Part shown: positions 34,107 to 47,002 of the stretch, in pieces
How positions within the stretch are numbered: the first letter of the stretch is position 1
How the letters are laid out: every line of letters starts with the position of its first letter
Assembly (NCBI GenBank): GCA_965153355.1
Contig: OZ231127.1
Coordinates: 55,428,001 to 55,492,000 of the forward strand
DNA: 64,000 bases
Origin: Flaccisagitta enflata
Taxonomy: Eukaryota; Chaetognatha; Sagittoidea; Aphragmophora
Direction of reading: 5' to 3'
Program-made: the position numbers and the translations under genes
Notes under the pieces: generated by a model
What the model was told of the DNA's origin: nothing
The model's database searches: none
Seen by the model: the letters and a program-made list of their open reading frames with translations, nothing else

Positions 34107-35455
34107 TAGGCTGACACGCATACATTGTCAGACCTAGTTTTTTCTAAGACATAAACGAACAAGCACAATGTACGCATCCTCGTAGAAAGCCGTGCAAAAT
34201 AGACCAATATCAAGGAACTTTTAAAAAATGCCAATGCGATCAACGGAGAGTATTCATTTTCAAAAAATAAAACAATAAACTGTTAGCTTTATCACTTTAT
34301 GACTTATGTTATGAGTATCCATCAACTTGAAAGGTGAAATGGAGACTGATAGAAAATCATGTTCGCGATGAAAACTTTGAGAAAGATGAAATCTCACACG
34401 TTCAACGGTTTAAAAAAGTAAGGATAGATATGCGACCGTGGGCCTAGGATGTTAGGCAATAGACGTGATATAACCTGACGGATTCATTTGGGAACATATT
34501 GCCAGAATGAAAACAGACGGAAGTGCAGGCAAACGTACGGACGGACGGATGCACAGCCGTTTGTGAACGTCTAGAATTTGAATCTCCATTTTTGGGACAC
34601 GACCTCGTTTAAAATGAATTAAAATGAAATGAACACAGTTGCATGGAGCTGCTCGACAATTTGGTGTAATTAGGCTAAAAAGTTGACGAGAATCAATTTT
34701 CGATTTATCTTAGCATTTCCAGTGTGAACTCACACAGTTCTCGTGCCGTGTTCGTGTCCATTTGTCAGTTCACCGGTGCGTCCGGCCGTCCGTCTATCAG
34801 TTACGTCCCGAGTCTTGTCTACGTTTATCAACGATTTGCTTGAAACCCCCAATTATTCCAAATTTAATCACATCACATTGTGTTCATGTTTTTTTTGTTT
34901 TTGTTTCTTTTTCTTTTATAAATGCATCTAGCCCATTGGACTTGTGAATAAACTGAATTTGTAAAGGGCGCAGATGTAGGTGGTAATTTCTGCGGTATTT
35001 CTGGGGAAAAAAATGAAAGTTGATTTTGATCTCGATGAAAGATCGCGCAAATTTGTAGACAACTTTTTCGATTAGGTATATTTGCTTTTATAACTGATTA
35101 CTGATTGATTACCTTTGATTGACTTCATACATAAGTTTTAACAAGGCCTATCTCGATATGTTTTGAGCACTAGAGGGTGTCTAGAGGATATTTGCAAAGT
35201 TTCATCTCATTTTGATAAGATCTAGCAAATTAACTCTTGACTTGAAAAATATTGTTTTTAGGACATTTCGACGTCATTTCCAGACATCGATTTCACAGAT
35301 TTCTCGCTAAATCGAACCTCAACGAGAGCACCGGCACGCTGATCTGGCGGTTTTAACTTGCTGTTAAATGGTGTTTCTTAATTGTTTTATCTTAGCATCT
35401 TTTTCTTCCTACTCTTCTTCTTCTTTTTCCCCTTCTTCTCCTTCTTCATCCTTTT
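34103..35455. other. no supported gene
   Basis: AT-rich; open frames are short and without splice support. 35455-35540 and 35610-35680 are decayed hairpin-tag fragments. Confidence 0.45.
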
Positions 35456-35777
35456 TAGTTGCAGACACACAACTCTATATGAGTCTTCGTTGGTCCATCG
35501 GTCCATCGGTCCAACCACTGGTCACATTCCAGTTAAAAGTGCAAAACGCGCACTAATGATGCGGCAGTTGTGATTGTCTATGTATGTAAGTGAACATGGG
35601 GTGGGGGAGGGTATGGATGGGGGTTGTATGCCCCTGCCCACGCGTCCGCAACGGTATTGTGACCCTGCGTCACTTGTTCTTCTCCCTCTTCAGCATCTCG
35701 AATGGGACGTGACGCTCTTCCATGAAAATGGTGCTACATGGATATCCTTCTTCTTCTTCTTCTTCTTCTTCTTTTTT

Positions 35778-36400
35778 TAGTCGCGTGCTACGCGACTCAA
35801 AAAGCCACTTCTCGGTCGGTCTGTTGGTCGGTCGGTCGTACCGTAACAAAACTGTTTAAAAGGCTTTTTATACAAAATAAAGACATTTAAAATGTTTTTG
35901 AATGTTTTTAAGGTATTTATAAGCCTCTATAAGCCACTTTTTGGTTGGTCTGTTGGTCTGTTGTTCTGTCCGTCACAAGGTTGTTTAAGCCAACAAGGTT
36001 GTTACAGCCAATTTTAAGACATTTCAAATGTTTTTGAATGTTTTTATGTCATTCATACACCTCTATAAGCCACTTTTTTGTCCGTCTGTCTATCCGTCTG
36101 TTTGTCCGTCCGTTTATCTGTCCATTGGTTTGTCACTAGGATATCTTTAAGACTTTTTGTTGCTAGTTCAAAGGTCTTTTTTGTCCGTCTGTCTATCCGT
36201 CTGTTTGTCCGTCCGTTTATCTGTCCATTGGTTTGTCACTAGGATATCTTTAAGACTTTTTGTTGCTAGTTCAAAGGTCTTTTTAAATGCTTAAGTCTGT
36301 TCATCTGACTGTTTGCCTGACTTTTCTGGAGGTGCCAACGCACGCTACTTAGGTCTAATTAACGTAATTATTTTGACCTTTTAGTCGCGTAACATACAGC
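35778..36400 (-). mobile_element. hairpin-tag element, composite, with tandem inner units
   Basis: TAGTCGCGTGCTACGCGACT at the left and a second, decayed copy (TAGTCGCGTAACATACAGCT) at the right. Inside are units with TAAGCCACTTTTTGGTTGGT and an exact ~107-bp tandem duplicate (about 36072-36178 and 36179-36285) containing CCGTCTGTCTATCCGTCTGT. Confidence 0.75.
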
Positions 36401-36409
36401 TAAAAAAAA

Positions 36410-36700
36410 AGACTTACTTTTGAATGGCTAATTCAACCAATCCATCTTAGAAAAAAAAACTACTTAAAATCTTAGACCATTTTAAAGCCCTTTGAAAGTA
36501 CTTTCATTTAGCGCTAATCTGGCATTTCTATCTTTTTTCGTTTAAAAATGGCATTAGTTTGAGTGAAAAGGTTGCCTATTTCAGTTTCGCAATCCCTATA
36601 TGAAAAATGCATCTTACCAAAATAGTGCTTCTCTTTGCCGAGCTCTAGCTTCTAAACCGTTTAAGATAAAGACCTAGGACTGGTCTAGAATGACAGATCA
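36410..36700 (+). repeat. dispersed repeat related to 55185-55445
   Basis: Shared blocks include ATCTTTTTTCG, ATGGCATTAGTTTGA and GCCTATTTCAGTTTCGCAAT in the same order at both places. Confidence 0.75.
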
Positions 36701-36801
36701 TCAATGAGAAGAGAGCGTCAATCCCGAATTTGGTTACCTTCCACTAAATTGCATGATTACATTCAATAGGGTATAGCCGTTTACTTTCTTGGCATTTTTC
36801 G

Positions 36802-37469
36802 CATAAATATACGGACACCTACTCAAGTTCATTGCAGCATAACTTCAATATCTATTATAAGAGTGAAAGCAGATCAACGAGCTGACATGAATATACGGAC
36901 ACCTACTCATGTTCATAGCAGCTAAACTTCAATATCCAATATAAGAATAAAAGCAGATCAATGAACTATGACATACAATCTTCCATTCAAGACCAAGCAG
37001 AGTTTAGTAGCTCATTCGTTTTAAATGACAGCGTTTTGATGAAAAACTGTCATTTACCAAAATCGAATTCAGAGGTCTTCAATTCATATCTACAAAGGAC
37101 AACCTACATAGAAACAGTTCTTAAAACCAAATGGATTGGCCAAAATCCTTTTGTCTTCATTGGATCACATTTTTGCCAAATTTTTTAAATGTTGGAAAAA
37201 TTGAAGGCTACGGGTAATATATTGCTCTAAAATTATTTCATATCAAAGGAAAACAAAAAAAATCGATGTTTTTTTTTGCTTACTAAAAGATTAAGGATTT
37301 ACACTGATTTGAGTTAAAAAATCATGGACTAATCAAATGGAAACTCATAGCAGAAGCACTTGATAGATCAAATTATCATAAAAAGACAAAAAAATTAATT
37401 TGTTTGAACATGTTTTTGTTTCAGTGTGTCAATATGCTTATTTTTTTTCCAGCTGTCCGTATATTTATG
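36802..37469. mobile_element. inverted-repeat element with ATAAATATACGGACA ends
   Basis: Left CATAAATATACGGACAC and right GTCCGTATATTTATG are inverted. The left end is tandemly duplicated (second copy starts near 36892). No transposase. Confidence 0.65.
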
Positions 37470-37899
37470 AGCTAAATGGTTTGTTGATAACATCAACATA
37501 TATTATATCGATTATATTTACATTTTTAATGCTTTTTTACAACAAGTTTTTATCTCGTTCAGCCTAATTTTGAAAGAACTGTTAATTTGATCGGGTCTTA
37601 AATCAGCTTTCTCACGCCTCAAACTAGCGCTCTTAGATTTCCAGAGACTCAAATCTGCCCTCTCAAACCTAAAATTAGTCCTGAGACGCCTTAGAAATGC
37701 TTTCTGCCAGTCCTCTCAGAAGACCGACTGACTGACGCTGCAACCTCTAGAGTCAAGGAAGCTGAAAATAGCATAAATGAGAGGGAAAGCGAAATGGTAA
37801 TGGAGAAAGGAAGTAAACAAGCAACACCGTATAAACAACCTTCCAACCATGCAACCTATGGATACCCTGTGGAGTCACTTAGCAAGCTGTTGAAAGAAG

Positions 37900-37985
37900 G
37901 AAAGAAAGGAAGGGAGGAAGGAAGGAAGGAAGGAAGGAAGGAAGGAAGGAAAGAAGAAAGTAAGAAAGAGAGAGAGAGAAAGAGA
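37900..37985. repeat. (GGAA)n purine tract
   Basis: GAAGG/GGAA units passing into GAGAAA. Confidence 0.85.
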
Positions 37986-37989
37986 AAGA

Positions 37990-38200
37990 AACAAGGATGG
38001 CCATTTTACGGCCAATAAGTGCGTCTCGCGTTTTCGGAATATTGAAAGAATATCTTTAATGAATGAATGAATGAATGAATGAATAAATGAATGAATGAAT
38101 GAATAAATGAATGAATGAATGAATGAATGAATGAATAAATGAATGAATGAATGAATGAATGAATGAATGAATAAATAGATGAAAGCAGAGATGGCATGGT
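37990..38200 (+). mobile_element. hairpin-tag element, left part, (GAAT)n core
   Basis: ACAAGGATGGCC, ACGGCCAATAAGTGCGTCTC with tag AAGTGCGTCTCGCG, then a GAAT repeat (38058-38175). The hairpin end is lost. Confidence 0.7.
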
Positions 38201-39240
38201 AACTTTCATGTTATAGCTGTAACGAAGCATACTGTAATTAGATCGGTTTTAAATAGCTTTTCAGGTTCGCTTAATCAGCTCATTTGCATATTGTCGTTAT
38301 CTCCAATTTCGACATATCAGCGCATGAAAAATGTATTTTTGAACCTTCTCCATCATTCTATGATTTATACCTAATCTTTCGTCCCCTGTTTTCAATGAAA
38401 AATGTCATAGGTGGCCATAAGTTAGAAGAACGACTTCATCGAGTTTCCCTTAATTGCCAGAATCGCGCAAAAACGGCGCTGAAATTCGAGCGAAAATTGG
38501 CCCATGACATGTCATCTTTAACTAAATAGTTAATTTGCTATTCGATACAAATATTACTTTTTCTTTCATCTAACATCATCAGAAAGGTCTGAAGTCCTCA
38601 AAACATATCGAGATGGCATGGTAACTTTCCCATTACTGTATGTATGTATGTATGATGGTAATTGTTTTTTTTTAAAGATTTAGATGATAGACTTCGTCGA
38701 GAAATTTCCCTCCAGATTCGATGCAAGCGAAGTCTTTTTTACTGAGTAGTCGCGTCGTGCGTAATGAAACGAAAACAATTCAACGTTGTACCGTGACAAA
38801 ATTCACAAATGATGAGTTTTTCTTTCTTTTTTTCCCCACGGATCCTCATTGATCTTCTTTAAGTCCTTTGGTCTTTCCTAGGGTGTGTCAATTGTTGGTT
38901 GTAAACTTGTAAGGACCAATCAAACTTTAAGTATGTTTTTCTCTTTTCATGTAGCAAAAACTATTCTTGATGTAACTATTTGTTTTTCTCGTCTTTTTGA
39001 AAATATTTTCGAGGTAAAACTTGCGGTTAGTATCGTTTCAATTTTTTCACGTTTCTTTTTTATTTCATGCTTTTATTCAAGAACTGAGAGTGTAAATAAA
39101 TACCGGATTTTTTGTGGAAAGGTAAATTTATTAGGCGCGATGGATCGCCAGCTAATTGATACGAAACCCCGCGGGTTACTCAATGGGGAAGGAAAAGCCT
39201 CGTTAGATAACGATATGAGAAAGATAGTGAGATGGAGAGA
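38200..39240. other. no secure gene
   Basis: A possible 40-base exon at 39082-39121 (between ttttattcaag and GGAAAG/gtaaat; TESVNKYRIFCGK, phase 2 to 0) is the only coding hint; it is too short to trust. Confidence 0.3.
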
Positions 39241-39248
39241 AGGAGAGA

Positions 39249-39249
<1 letters not shown>

Positions 39250-39322
<73 letters not shown>

Positions 39323-39524
39323 GAAAATTTAAGTGAAGCTACAGACAGACTGACAGAAGACAGCTATATAGGCAGACAAACAGACAGACAGTTTGACACA
39401 CAAACAGACAGATAAACAGTAGGGCAGACAGACAGGCAGATATGAAACAAAGAACTCACACACATACTTGTGAAAAGAGATGGACCAGCTTACATAAATG
39501 TATATAAAGAATGTACATAAAGAA

Positions 39525-39568
<44 letters not shown>

Positions 39569-39600
39569 GAAGAGACAAAAAGAGAGAGACACACGCACAG
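39250..39600. repeat. (GA)n and (GACA)n tracts
   Basis: GA 39256-39294 then GACA to 39322; a second GACA block at 39524-39568. Confidence 0.9.
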
Positions 39601-40018
39601 ACACAAAGAATTAAAATGAAATTTGAAGATCGAGAATCGTGAAAGAGAAGTTGATTCGCGAATAAAGAAATTTCCTCTATCTCAAGATTTTGAAAAAAAA
39701 AAAATCACAAACCAGAAAAAAAAATCATGAAATGGCCAAAATCTCGTAACACCAACATTTGTCATCTAATCTCAGTTGGTGTTATTTCTTTTTAAATTTC
39801 TTGTATCTTAGTCAAAGTTTAAAAGCTTTTTGTGTATTGAAACAAGATATCGAGTGCAGATGGTTTGATTTTTAAGGCCATGTCTGTGAAGAGTTTGATG
39901 ACCGATGACTCATTAAAAAAAAAATATCTGCAACTCAACTGGATGAGTAAATGAGTTACATGAATTTATGTCGAAAAAAGGCTGTGTGAAAACCGACAAT
40001 AAACATAAAACAATACAG

Positions 40019-40190
40019 GTTCTTAAGTCTCCATCTCGGTCTGTATCTCTGTATGTCTGCTTTATCGGGAAAAAAGTCGAAGTCAGTCTTCGACTTTTTG
40101 ACATATTCGAGAGAAACAGGGTTTTCATTTTCTTATGCGAAAGTTCTGGCTCTCCTAGGGGCGAATGAGCCCTCAAACAAAATTGATAGG
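40019..40190 (+). CDS. unrecognised exon candidate with a strong donor
   Basis: Ends at ATTGATAGG/gtgagt (phase 0). The frame reads MSALSGKKSKSVFDFLTYSR from ATG 40053, then YAKVLALLGANEPSNKIDR; it is open back to an AG at 40018 (aatacag, poor pyrimidine tract). It could be a first coding exon starting at ATG 40053 or an internal one. Family not recognised. A possible phase-0 continuation follows tctgattaacag at 40642 and stops after 12 codons. Confidence 0.33.
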
Positions 40191-40767
40191 GTGAGTAAAT
40201 TTGATAATTCTCTTTCATTTGGCGCCAAGCAGAATGCTCTACAACAAATATTTTTTGCGTTATGATTTTTTAAAGATTTATTTACAAAAATTACAAATTG
40301 AATTTTTTTCGATATTTTATGATTTTAAGTGGGATCAATAAGAGAGTGTATTTATGTTTGTTTGAGCATGCAAATACAAGAAAACATGTTTATGAGCACA
40401 ACTGCGCATCTGTGAGGATGTTTTTGAGCAGTCTAGCTCATCTAGCTGATTTAGCTCATTTTGCTCCATTTTTTTTTCTGATTTCAATTACAATAAATGA
40501 ACATATATTTTGATACATGTTTAAGCAAGCAGATACAAAAAAGCATGTCAGTGAGCATAGCTGGTTGTGTGGTCGAGTGATTTTGAGCATTTTAGCTCAT
40601 CTAGCTCACTTGGCTCAGTCCTATATTTCTCTGATTAACAGTGCAACCAATACATGCAACAAAAACTTGGTGAAAAGTGACCAATGCTTACGACTTTTTT
40701 CCTCACGGCGACAGCCGCCATTACTGGTACGTATCTGCCTTGTCTTAGAATGTTAGTCTGTCTTTCG

Positions 40768-40966
<199 letters not shown>

Positions 40967-41484
40967 GTGTTTTCCCCCCTTTTAGTTTTACTCTCCTAGT
41001 GCATATGGATCCCCGCTAGTAATGTCAAAATTCCCGGAGGAGATTTTGATGCAAAATAAGAACGTTGACAAAAGAGATTTAAAGCTGAGACAGAGAGAGA
41101 AATTACAAATTGGGGTGAAGAAACAATCTAAAACAGAAAGATTTAAGTAGACGTGCAAATGATATAAAAGCGGGTACCGCCGCTTCTCGGAAATATGGTG
41201 GCAAAGTCGGAAAGTTTTGCAATCTTACATTTAAAAAAAGCACGAGGATTAACAAATCATTGCTTTGTTAGATCATCCGAAAATTCCGTGTTTCCCATTT
41301 ATAAATCCACTATTTTAGACTTCATTCTGCTTGTTGGAATCTTTTCAGAAGCATGGGAGATCGGAGAATATCAATAAGTGAAGAGAAGTAACAAAGAGGA
41401 GGAAAGAGAAGTAACGCAAGGGAAAGAATCTATGGAGAGAAATAAAAGGATTAGATTAGAGAGAAGAACATGTTAGAGGAAAAC

Positions 41485-42256
41485 AGGCCGCTCAAGCGTC
41501 ATTATGGTCAGCGGTTCCCGATGCCCCATTGATATCATTTAGTATTGTAGTGATGAGGTAATGGGGCAGCGGCCCCGGAGGGGTCGATGACCTATGATTC
41601 CACACAGGGCAATTTTGTTTTGGGAGGCATGATCTTGGGTCTGAGAAGTCTAATCTGGGGTCCATATGGTCTGATCTGGGGTGTGAGAGGCCTGATATAG
41701 GGTTTGAGAGGCCTGATAAAAGGTCTGGGAGGCCTGAGGTAAGGCCTAAGAAGCCTGAAAAGAGGTCTGAGAGGCCTGATTTGGGGTCTGAGAGGCCTGA
41801 TTAGGGATCTCAGATGCCTGATTTGTAGTTTGAGAGGCCAGATTTGTGGTCTGAGAGGCCTGATTTGGGGTCTGAAAGGCCTGAAAAGAGGTTCGGAGGC
41901 CTGAGTTGGGGCCTAAGAGGCCTGATAAGAGGTCTGAGAGGCCTGATTTGGGGTCTAAGAGGCCCTTTTGGGGTCTGAGTGGCCTGATTTGGGGTCTGAG
42001 AGGCCTGGTAAGAGGTCTGGAGGCCTGAGTTGGGGGCTATGAGGCCTGATAAGAGGTCTGAGAGGCCTGAGAGGCCTGCTTTGAGGTCTGAGAGGCCTGA
42101 TTCGGGGTCTGAGAGGCCTGATTTGAGGTCTCAGAGGCCTGCTCTGAGGTCTCAGAGGCCTGATTTGGGGCTTTGGGGGGGGGACACTGACATCAGATCG
42201 GAAAAATTGCCCTGTGTGGAACCATAGGTCATCGACCCCTCCGGGGCCGCTGCCCA
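41485..42256. mobile_element. GGGCAGCGG-family minisatellite element, complete inverted ends
   Basis: Left AAGCGTCATTATGGTCAGCG, then GGGGCAGCGGCCCCGGAGGG GTCGATGACCTATG; right CATAGGTCATCGACCCCTCC GGGGCCGCTGCCC. In between are about 30 units of GGTCTGAGAGGCCTGATTTG. Confidence 0.88.
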
Positions 42257-42740
42257 AAAACGCAAGTAACTGAAATGAGGCAAAAAGAAGCAAATCGGAT
42301 GAAAAAGAGGAGGTAAAACAGAGAAACAAATGAAGTGACAATGAAAAAGTAAGAGATGTGAAATGGACAACATGTATATCACTTCATTAGATATAGAAGA
42401 AAGTGATGAGTGGGAACAAGAAATGGAAAGTAAAGTAACAAGGAATAGGCAAGGGAAGTGGTAATTACAGGAGAAGAAATGGAGTGATACGGAGAAACAG
42501 AATAAGAGAAGTTTAACAGATAAGGAAGGAGAAGTAACATAAGAGAAAAGAAAAGTACTTCTCCGAAAAAAATCTCCTCCTTGTCGTAATGCGGAGGAGT
42601 GAGAATCAAGAATTAGAAAACGACTTTTCGGGTCGTTAAAGCCCAAATTTACGACTCTTGTAAAGTACAATGAATCGTTGTTAGTAAGCAGCTTCAAACC
42701 TTGTGGCTCTCATTTGCTCTCGATACCTGCCCTCTTTCAG

Positions 42741-42801
42741 TAATTTGGAGGTAAATCTTGAGTGGTTTAAAGATGACGACTGGTATCAAAAATTCTTCTA
42801 A
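42741..42801 (+). CDS. possible short terminal exon
   Basis: After a strong acceptor (acctgccctctttcag), phase 2, the frame gives NLEVNLEWFKDDDWYQKFF and TAA. No family recognised. The acceptor is good but the exon is short and its partner exon is unknown. Confidence 0.25.
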
Positions 42802-42848
42802 CTCAAGACACATTCCCAGTTTCGCCGTTTATTCGGGATTTACTATTT

Positions 42849-43032
42849 CTAGTCGCGTGCTGAGCGACTCTACACCCCGCTTTGTTGGTCCGTCGGTCCG
42901 CCAGTCACACTTTACTTTTTTGGGTTTTTACGGTCTTTGGCCTCACAGCTCCTGCCCAAGTGATCAAGTGACCTCGAAAACAGCCCCTGCCCACCCGCAT
43001 GCGACTTGGGTAGCCGTGTTTCCGGCCTTGTT
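42849..43032 (-). mobile_element. hairpin-tag element, AGTCGCG class
   Basis: TAGTCGCGTGCTGAGCGACT at the left; CCCGCATGCGACTTGGGTAG and TTTCCGGCCTTGTT at the right. Confidence 0.87.
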
Positions 43033-43246
43033 TTAAAACAAATAAAACACAGTTGACGTTCACTAGAGTGCATGCCAAGGGGCTGAAGAAACTGAGCCTT
43101 AAAGTGCAGACAAGCTGCCATATGGAAGTATTTAAAAGAAATTCTGATGGGATGGTGGCAAGTTAAATGCCTTACGGGTGGGAATGCCTTAAAAGCGCTT
43201 CTGCGGTGCTCCACTGTATGCTTTAACAAATTGATTTTGATTTCAG

Positions 43247-43329
43247 TTTTGAAATAAGCAAAAGAAACTTCGTGGATCATTTCAACATCTCAACACAACC
43301 ACTTCCTAGGCGGGAGAAGTTAGGCCCAG
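43247..43329 (+). CDS. exon candidate with good splice sites
   Basis: Between ttgattttgatttcag and GGCCCAG/gtaacc; phase 2 to phase 1. It reads FEISKRNFVDHFNISTQPLP then RREKLGP. Coding-like, family not recognised. Phase 1 fits the candidate at 46060. Confidence 0.35.
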
Positions 43330-43424
43330 GTAACCTAACGCAACCGATTTTATATTTACTCTGTCATTTGACCCCATCAGACATAATTCCATCTTTCATC
43401 TCTAATTGGAAAACGCTGCACGGT

Positions 43425-43550
43425 AAGGAAATTAGCTGTTATTAGTTTTGCAAAGACATCATCCTCCAATTCCTCGTCAATCTGACCCAAAATTGTCCCC
43501 TGCATGAGGGAAAACCGGCGCGAAAAAAATTCAGCTCCAATTTTTTTTGT
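43425..43550 (-). repeat. short dispersed segment, inverted copy at 53551-53695
   Basis: Shares GAGCTGAATTTTTTTCGCGC, CGGTTTTCCCT and GCAGGGGACAATTTTGGGTC with the 53.6-kb locus. Both frames are open (EFFSRRFSLMQGTILG), but the differences are not concentrated at third positions. Confidence 0.6.
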
Positions 43551-43648
43551 CAGTTTGCTATTGCTTGCACTCCTTCCGATGGTGGAAATGAAGGGAAGAA
43601 ATGGTCAATTCGTCATTTAATTCCCCTGACAGAACCGCTTGTAACACG

Positions 43649-43887
<239 letters not shown>

Positions 43888-44098
43888 CTGGGACTGAGAG
43901 CCTTGAGGCTGGGGTTGGAGCTTTGGGGATGGAATGGGAGTCTTGAGGCTCAAATTGTGATTTTGAGGCTGGGATTGGTGCCTCAAGGCTGGGCCTTGAA
44001 GCTAAGATTTGGGCTTTGATGCCAGGGGGAGGAGGAGGAGGAGGAAAGATTTTCCATAATTGTGAAAGCATAGGTCAATGACCCCTTTGGAGCCGCTG
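43888..44098. mobile_element. GGGCAGCGG-family element, right part
   Basis: GCCTTGAGGCTGGG-type units, GGAGGAGGAGGAGG, GTGAAAGCATAGGTCAATGA, CCCCTTTGGAGCCGCTGC. Confidence 0.7.
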
Positions 44099-44216
44099 CA
44101 CAGAAAGGGGAAACCAACTGACCCGCCAGTCAGCCAACCAACCAGTCAACCAAACGAAAGACCAACCGACCGACAGACAAACCAGGGTTTAGAGTGGCGT
44201 AGCATGCAATTAAAAG
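44099..44216 (+). mobile_element. hairpin-tag element, 3' part
   Basis: CAACCGACC-type tract, then TTTAGAGTGGCGTAGCATGC AATTAAAAG, a decayed hairpin. Confidence 0.6.
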
Positions 44217-44309
44217 TGAAACAACATTCTTATTGAAATGAAACAAAAATTTTTATCAAAATTCTGTAGAATTCAAATTACATTAACGACACGTGACAGA
44301 AAGCAAAAA

Positions 44310-44520
44310 AACAAGGCCAACACCTATAAGTCGCGTGCGAGATTTACAGACTAAGAATGACTTAGAATGACTTAGAATGACATAGAATGACTTAGAATGA
44401 CTTTCAATGACTCTGAATGACCTAAAATGACTAAAAAGTACTTAATATGACTAAAAAACCTAATGACCAAAAATAACTTAAAATGACTTAAAATGACTTA
44501 AGCGGAATGAAAAATGCTTC
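44310..44520 (+). mobile_element. hairpin-tag element, GACTTAGAAT subfamily, left part
   Basis: ACAAGGCCAACACCTATAAG, tag AAGTCGCGTGCGAGA, GACTTAGAATGACTTAG units. The right end is missing. Confidence 0.75.
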
Positions 44521-45155
44521 TTTTAGTGAATGATCTAGGGACACTAAAACATGTAGAATTTAACTTTGACATGTGCTGTTGCTGTTGCTGTTGCTGTAGT
44601 ACAGAAAAAACTGGTCAATTTTTTTTTTATATTTTTTTTGTGTTTACCATCACATGTATAATAACATGAAGTGGACATGTAATTTAACAAAACAATTTTA
44701 CTAGTTAATTATGTTTGCCACTTCAAGCTGAGTAGAAATATTTATGACTTGAGCTTTTCACAGGCAACCTTAATGTTACCCGACTCAGTGAGTAACAACT
44801 GATAAGTGCCACTGTCACTATCAAATATGACGTAAGTTCTCAGCTGCTAACCCTTCAAAGAAAGTTGTTATAGAAATTCTTGATGCACAGAAGAAACTAC
44901 AATTGGATATTGAAGAGCAAATCCAAAACTTAGTTCATTTTTTTTAATTCTTTTTCTTTTTATGCAATACGCGAAGAATTGGTTTCTGTTGCTCAACACA
45001 ATCACCCTAACATTCACACGTCTCAATCAGGTTCTTTACGCAAAAATGTTAGGATAGCTGACATGTCGAATAAGACAATGAATGCATGAACGAATCTATG
45101 GATAAACAAACAAACAAACAAACGCTTGAGCGAACAATTGATCTAACAAACAATG
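44521..45155. other. no supported gene
   Basis: AT-rich; a small TTGCTG repeat near 44579. Confidence 0.5.
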
Positions 45156-45156
45156 T

Positions 45157-45209
<53 letters not shown>

Positions 45210-45290
45210 GACAGAGATAGTGACAGAGACAGAGACAAAGAAAAAGACAGATACAGAGAGAGAGACAGAGATAGAGACAGAGATAGAGAA
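45157..45290. repeat. (GA)n and GAGACAGA tract
   Basis: GA to 45205, then GACAGAGA units. Confidence 0.9.
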
Positions 45291-45467
45291 AGTCCTCCCT
45301 TATCGATTATATAATTGTTCTTTTAATAGGCAACTGCAGTGTTAGGCTCATCTCGCATCAATACCTGAAAAAGAAGGCATTGGGCGCGTAACATAAGCTA
45401 CGGAAGCAGGCTTTTCGCCAATCGGCTATCACAGCTACCAGTATCCTCTAGATGGCTCGGTACAGTT

Positions 45468-45469
<2 letters not shown>

Positions 45470-45529
<60 letters not shown>

Positions 45530-45605
45530 ACAAAGATTAACAGTTCAACCACGTTGAATAGAGCTTGACGAGCCTGTAATGATCAGGATGATGATGATGA
45601 TGATT
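45470..45605. repeat. (GAT)n microsatellite
   Basis: About 20 copies at 45471-45530, and a shorter run at 45587-45604. Confidence 0.95.
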
Positions 45606-46059
45606 TATCGACGATGACAATGACAAAGACAATGATGACAGTGACGAAGATGATGATGACAACGTCAACAACACTTACAATGAAAAATTGAGTTTTTTCT
45701 TCTTCTAGGTATTGGCACAAAGCGCTAACGTCAGGAAGACGGATATGGCGAAACACAGATTCAGACAGAAAGGATGAAAGATGGACAGAAATCTAGGTGG
45801 CAGTTGAAAGTAAAAGACAGATCTATCTCCGGCCTGTGTGTGTGTTAGAGTGTGTGTGTCACGTGTCACGTGAGACACACACACACACAATCACACACAC
45901 ACACACGCACACATTCACACAGGTCTGACGGAGGTCAATTGTTCTTTGCTTATTGATGACAGTATTGTTCTCATCTTTGGCAATTGCAGTAATGCTCGTC
46001 TGGCGGCAAGACAGCAGCAATAGAAACGGCATCAGCGTGATTGGAAGGGGAAGTTGCAG

Positions 46060-46155
46060 AAGTGGATCTTACAGCAAATCCAACTGAACGGAAACTTGGC
46101 CTGTTACAATTGCTGGTGTACAACATCTGTCTAGTGTGGAGTTTGGTGATTTCAG
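46060..46155 (+). CDS. membrane-helix exon candidate
   Basis: From gaagttgcag to GATTTCAG/gtaact; phase 1 to phase 1. It reads VDLTANPTERKLGLLQLLVY then NICLVWSLVIS, a membrane-like helix. Phase fits the candidates at 43329 and 46905. The donor runs straight into a GT microsatellite. A minus frame over the same bases is also open, so strand is not certain. Confidence 0.33.
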
Positions 46156-46374
<219 letters not shown>

Positions 46375-46590
46375 TGCGTGCGTGTCTGTTAAGGAACTGA
46401 CAAGTCTTACTAATATTTAGATCTATATCTACATCTTTCTTTTTATTCATATCTATTTTCATTTGTGGACTTGGGACTCATGAGAGGCTTTGTCCTTGCA
46501 TCTGACCATCAGTTGCTCAGCATATTTGTGGGTCTATAATGTATGAGCCAAGACTTGTAGGAACATTTTTTTCCGCCTGGGCGAGCGCGG

Positions 46591-46593
<3 letters not shown>

Positions 46594-46672
<79 letters not shown>

Positions 46673-46860
46673 GTGTGTGTGTGAGTGAATGTGTGTGTGT
46701 TTGTGGTGTGTTTGTCGGTATGTGGGTGTCCATATGTATGGGTGTGTGTGGGTGTATGTGTGTGTCTGTGTGTGTTCATGTTTGTGTCTCTGTGTGAGTG
46801 TATGTGTCATGTGTGTATGTATGTGTGTATTTGTGTGTGTGTCTGCATTCGTTTCTGCAT
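46594..46860. repeat. (GT)n with degraded 3' part
   Basis: Clean GT to 46680, then GT-rich imperfect sequence to about 46850. Confidence 0.9.
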
Positions 46861-46904
46861 AAGTGCAAATGTAATACTTTAATTCATTGACCATTGTCTT
46901 TCAG

Positions 46905-47002
46905 GTTCCAAAAAGAACAACAATGAGAAACTTGGATGTGAAGACGGAAAGATCGTGCAAATCTTCAATGAAAACTCCGCGCTTGTATTGATTACTTTCT
47001 GA
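46905..47002 (+). CDS. possible terminal exon
   Basis: Strong acceptor (ttgaccattgtctttcag), phase 1. It reads SKKNNNEKLGCEDGKIVQIF then NENSALVLITF and TGA. Not recognised. Phase fits the candidate ending at 46155. Confidence 0.38.

Noticed and set aside
40986-41150. 54-codon frame after ccccccttttag
   Set aside because: Possible phase-0 exon, but purine-rich and without a recognised partner; could be chance.
46000-46110. Minus-strand exon over 45.97-46.12 kb
   Set aside because: Open and coding-like, but a CA microsatellite supplies its only acceptor, and the plus-strand reading links in phase to two other candidates.
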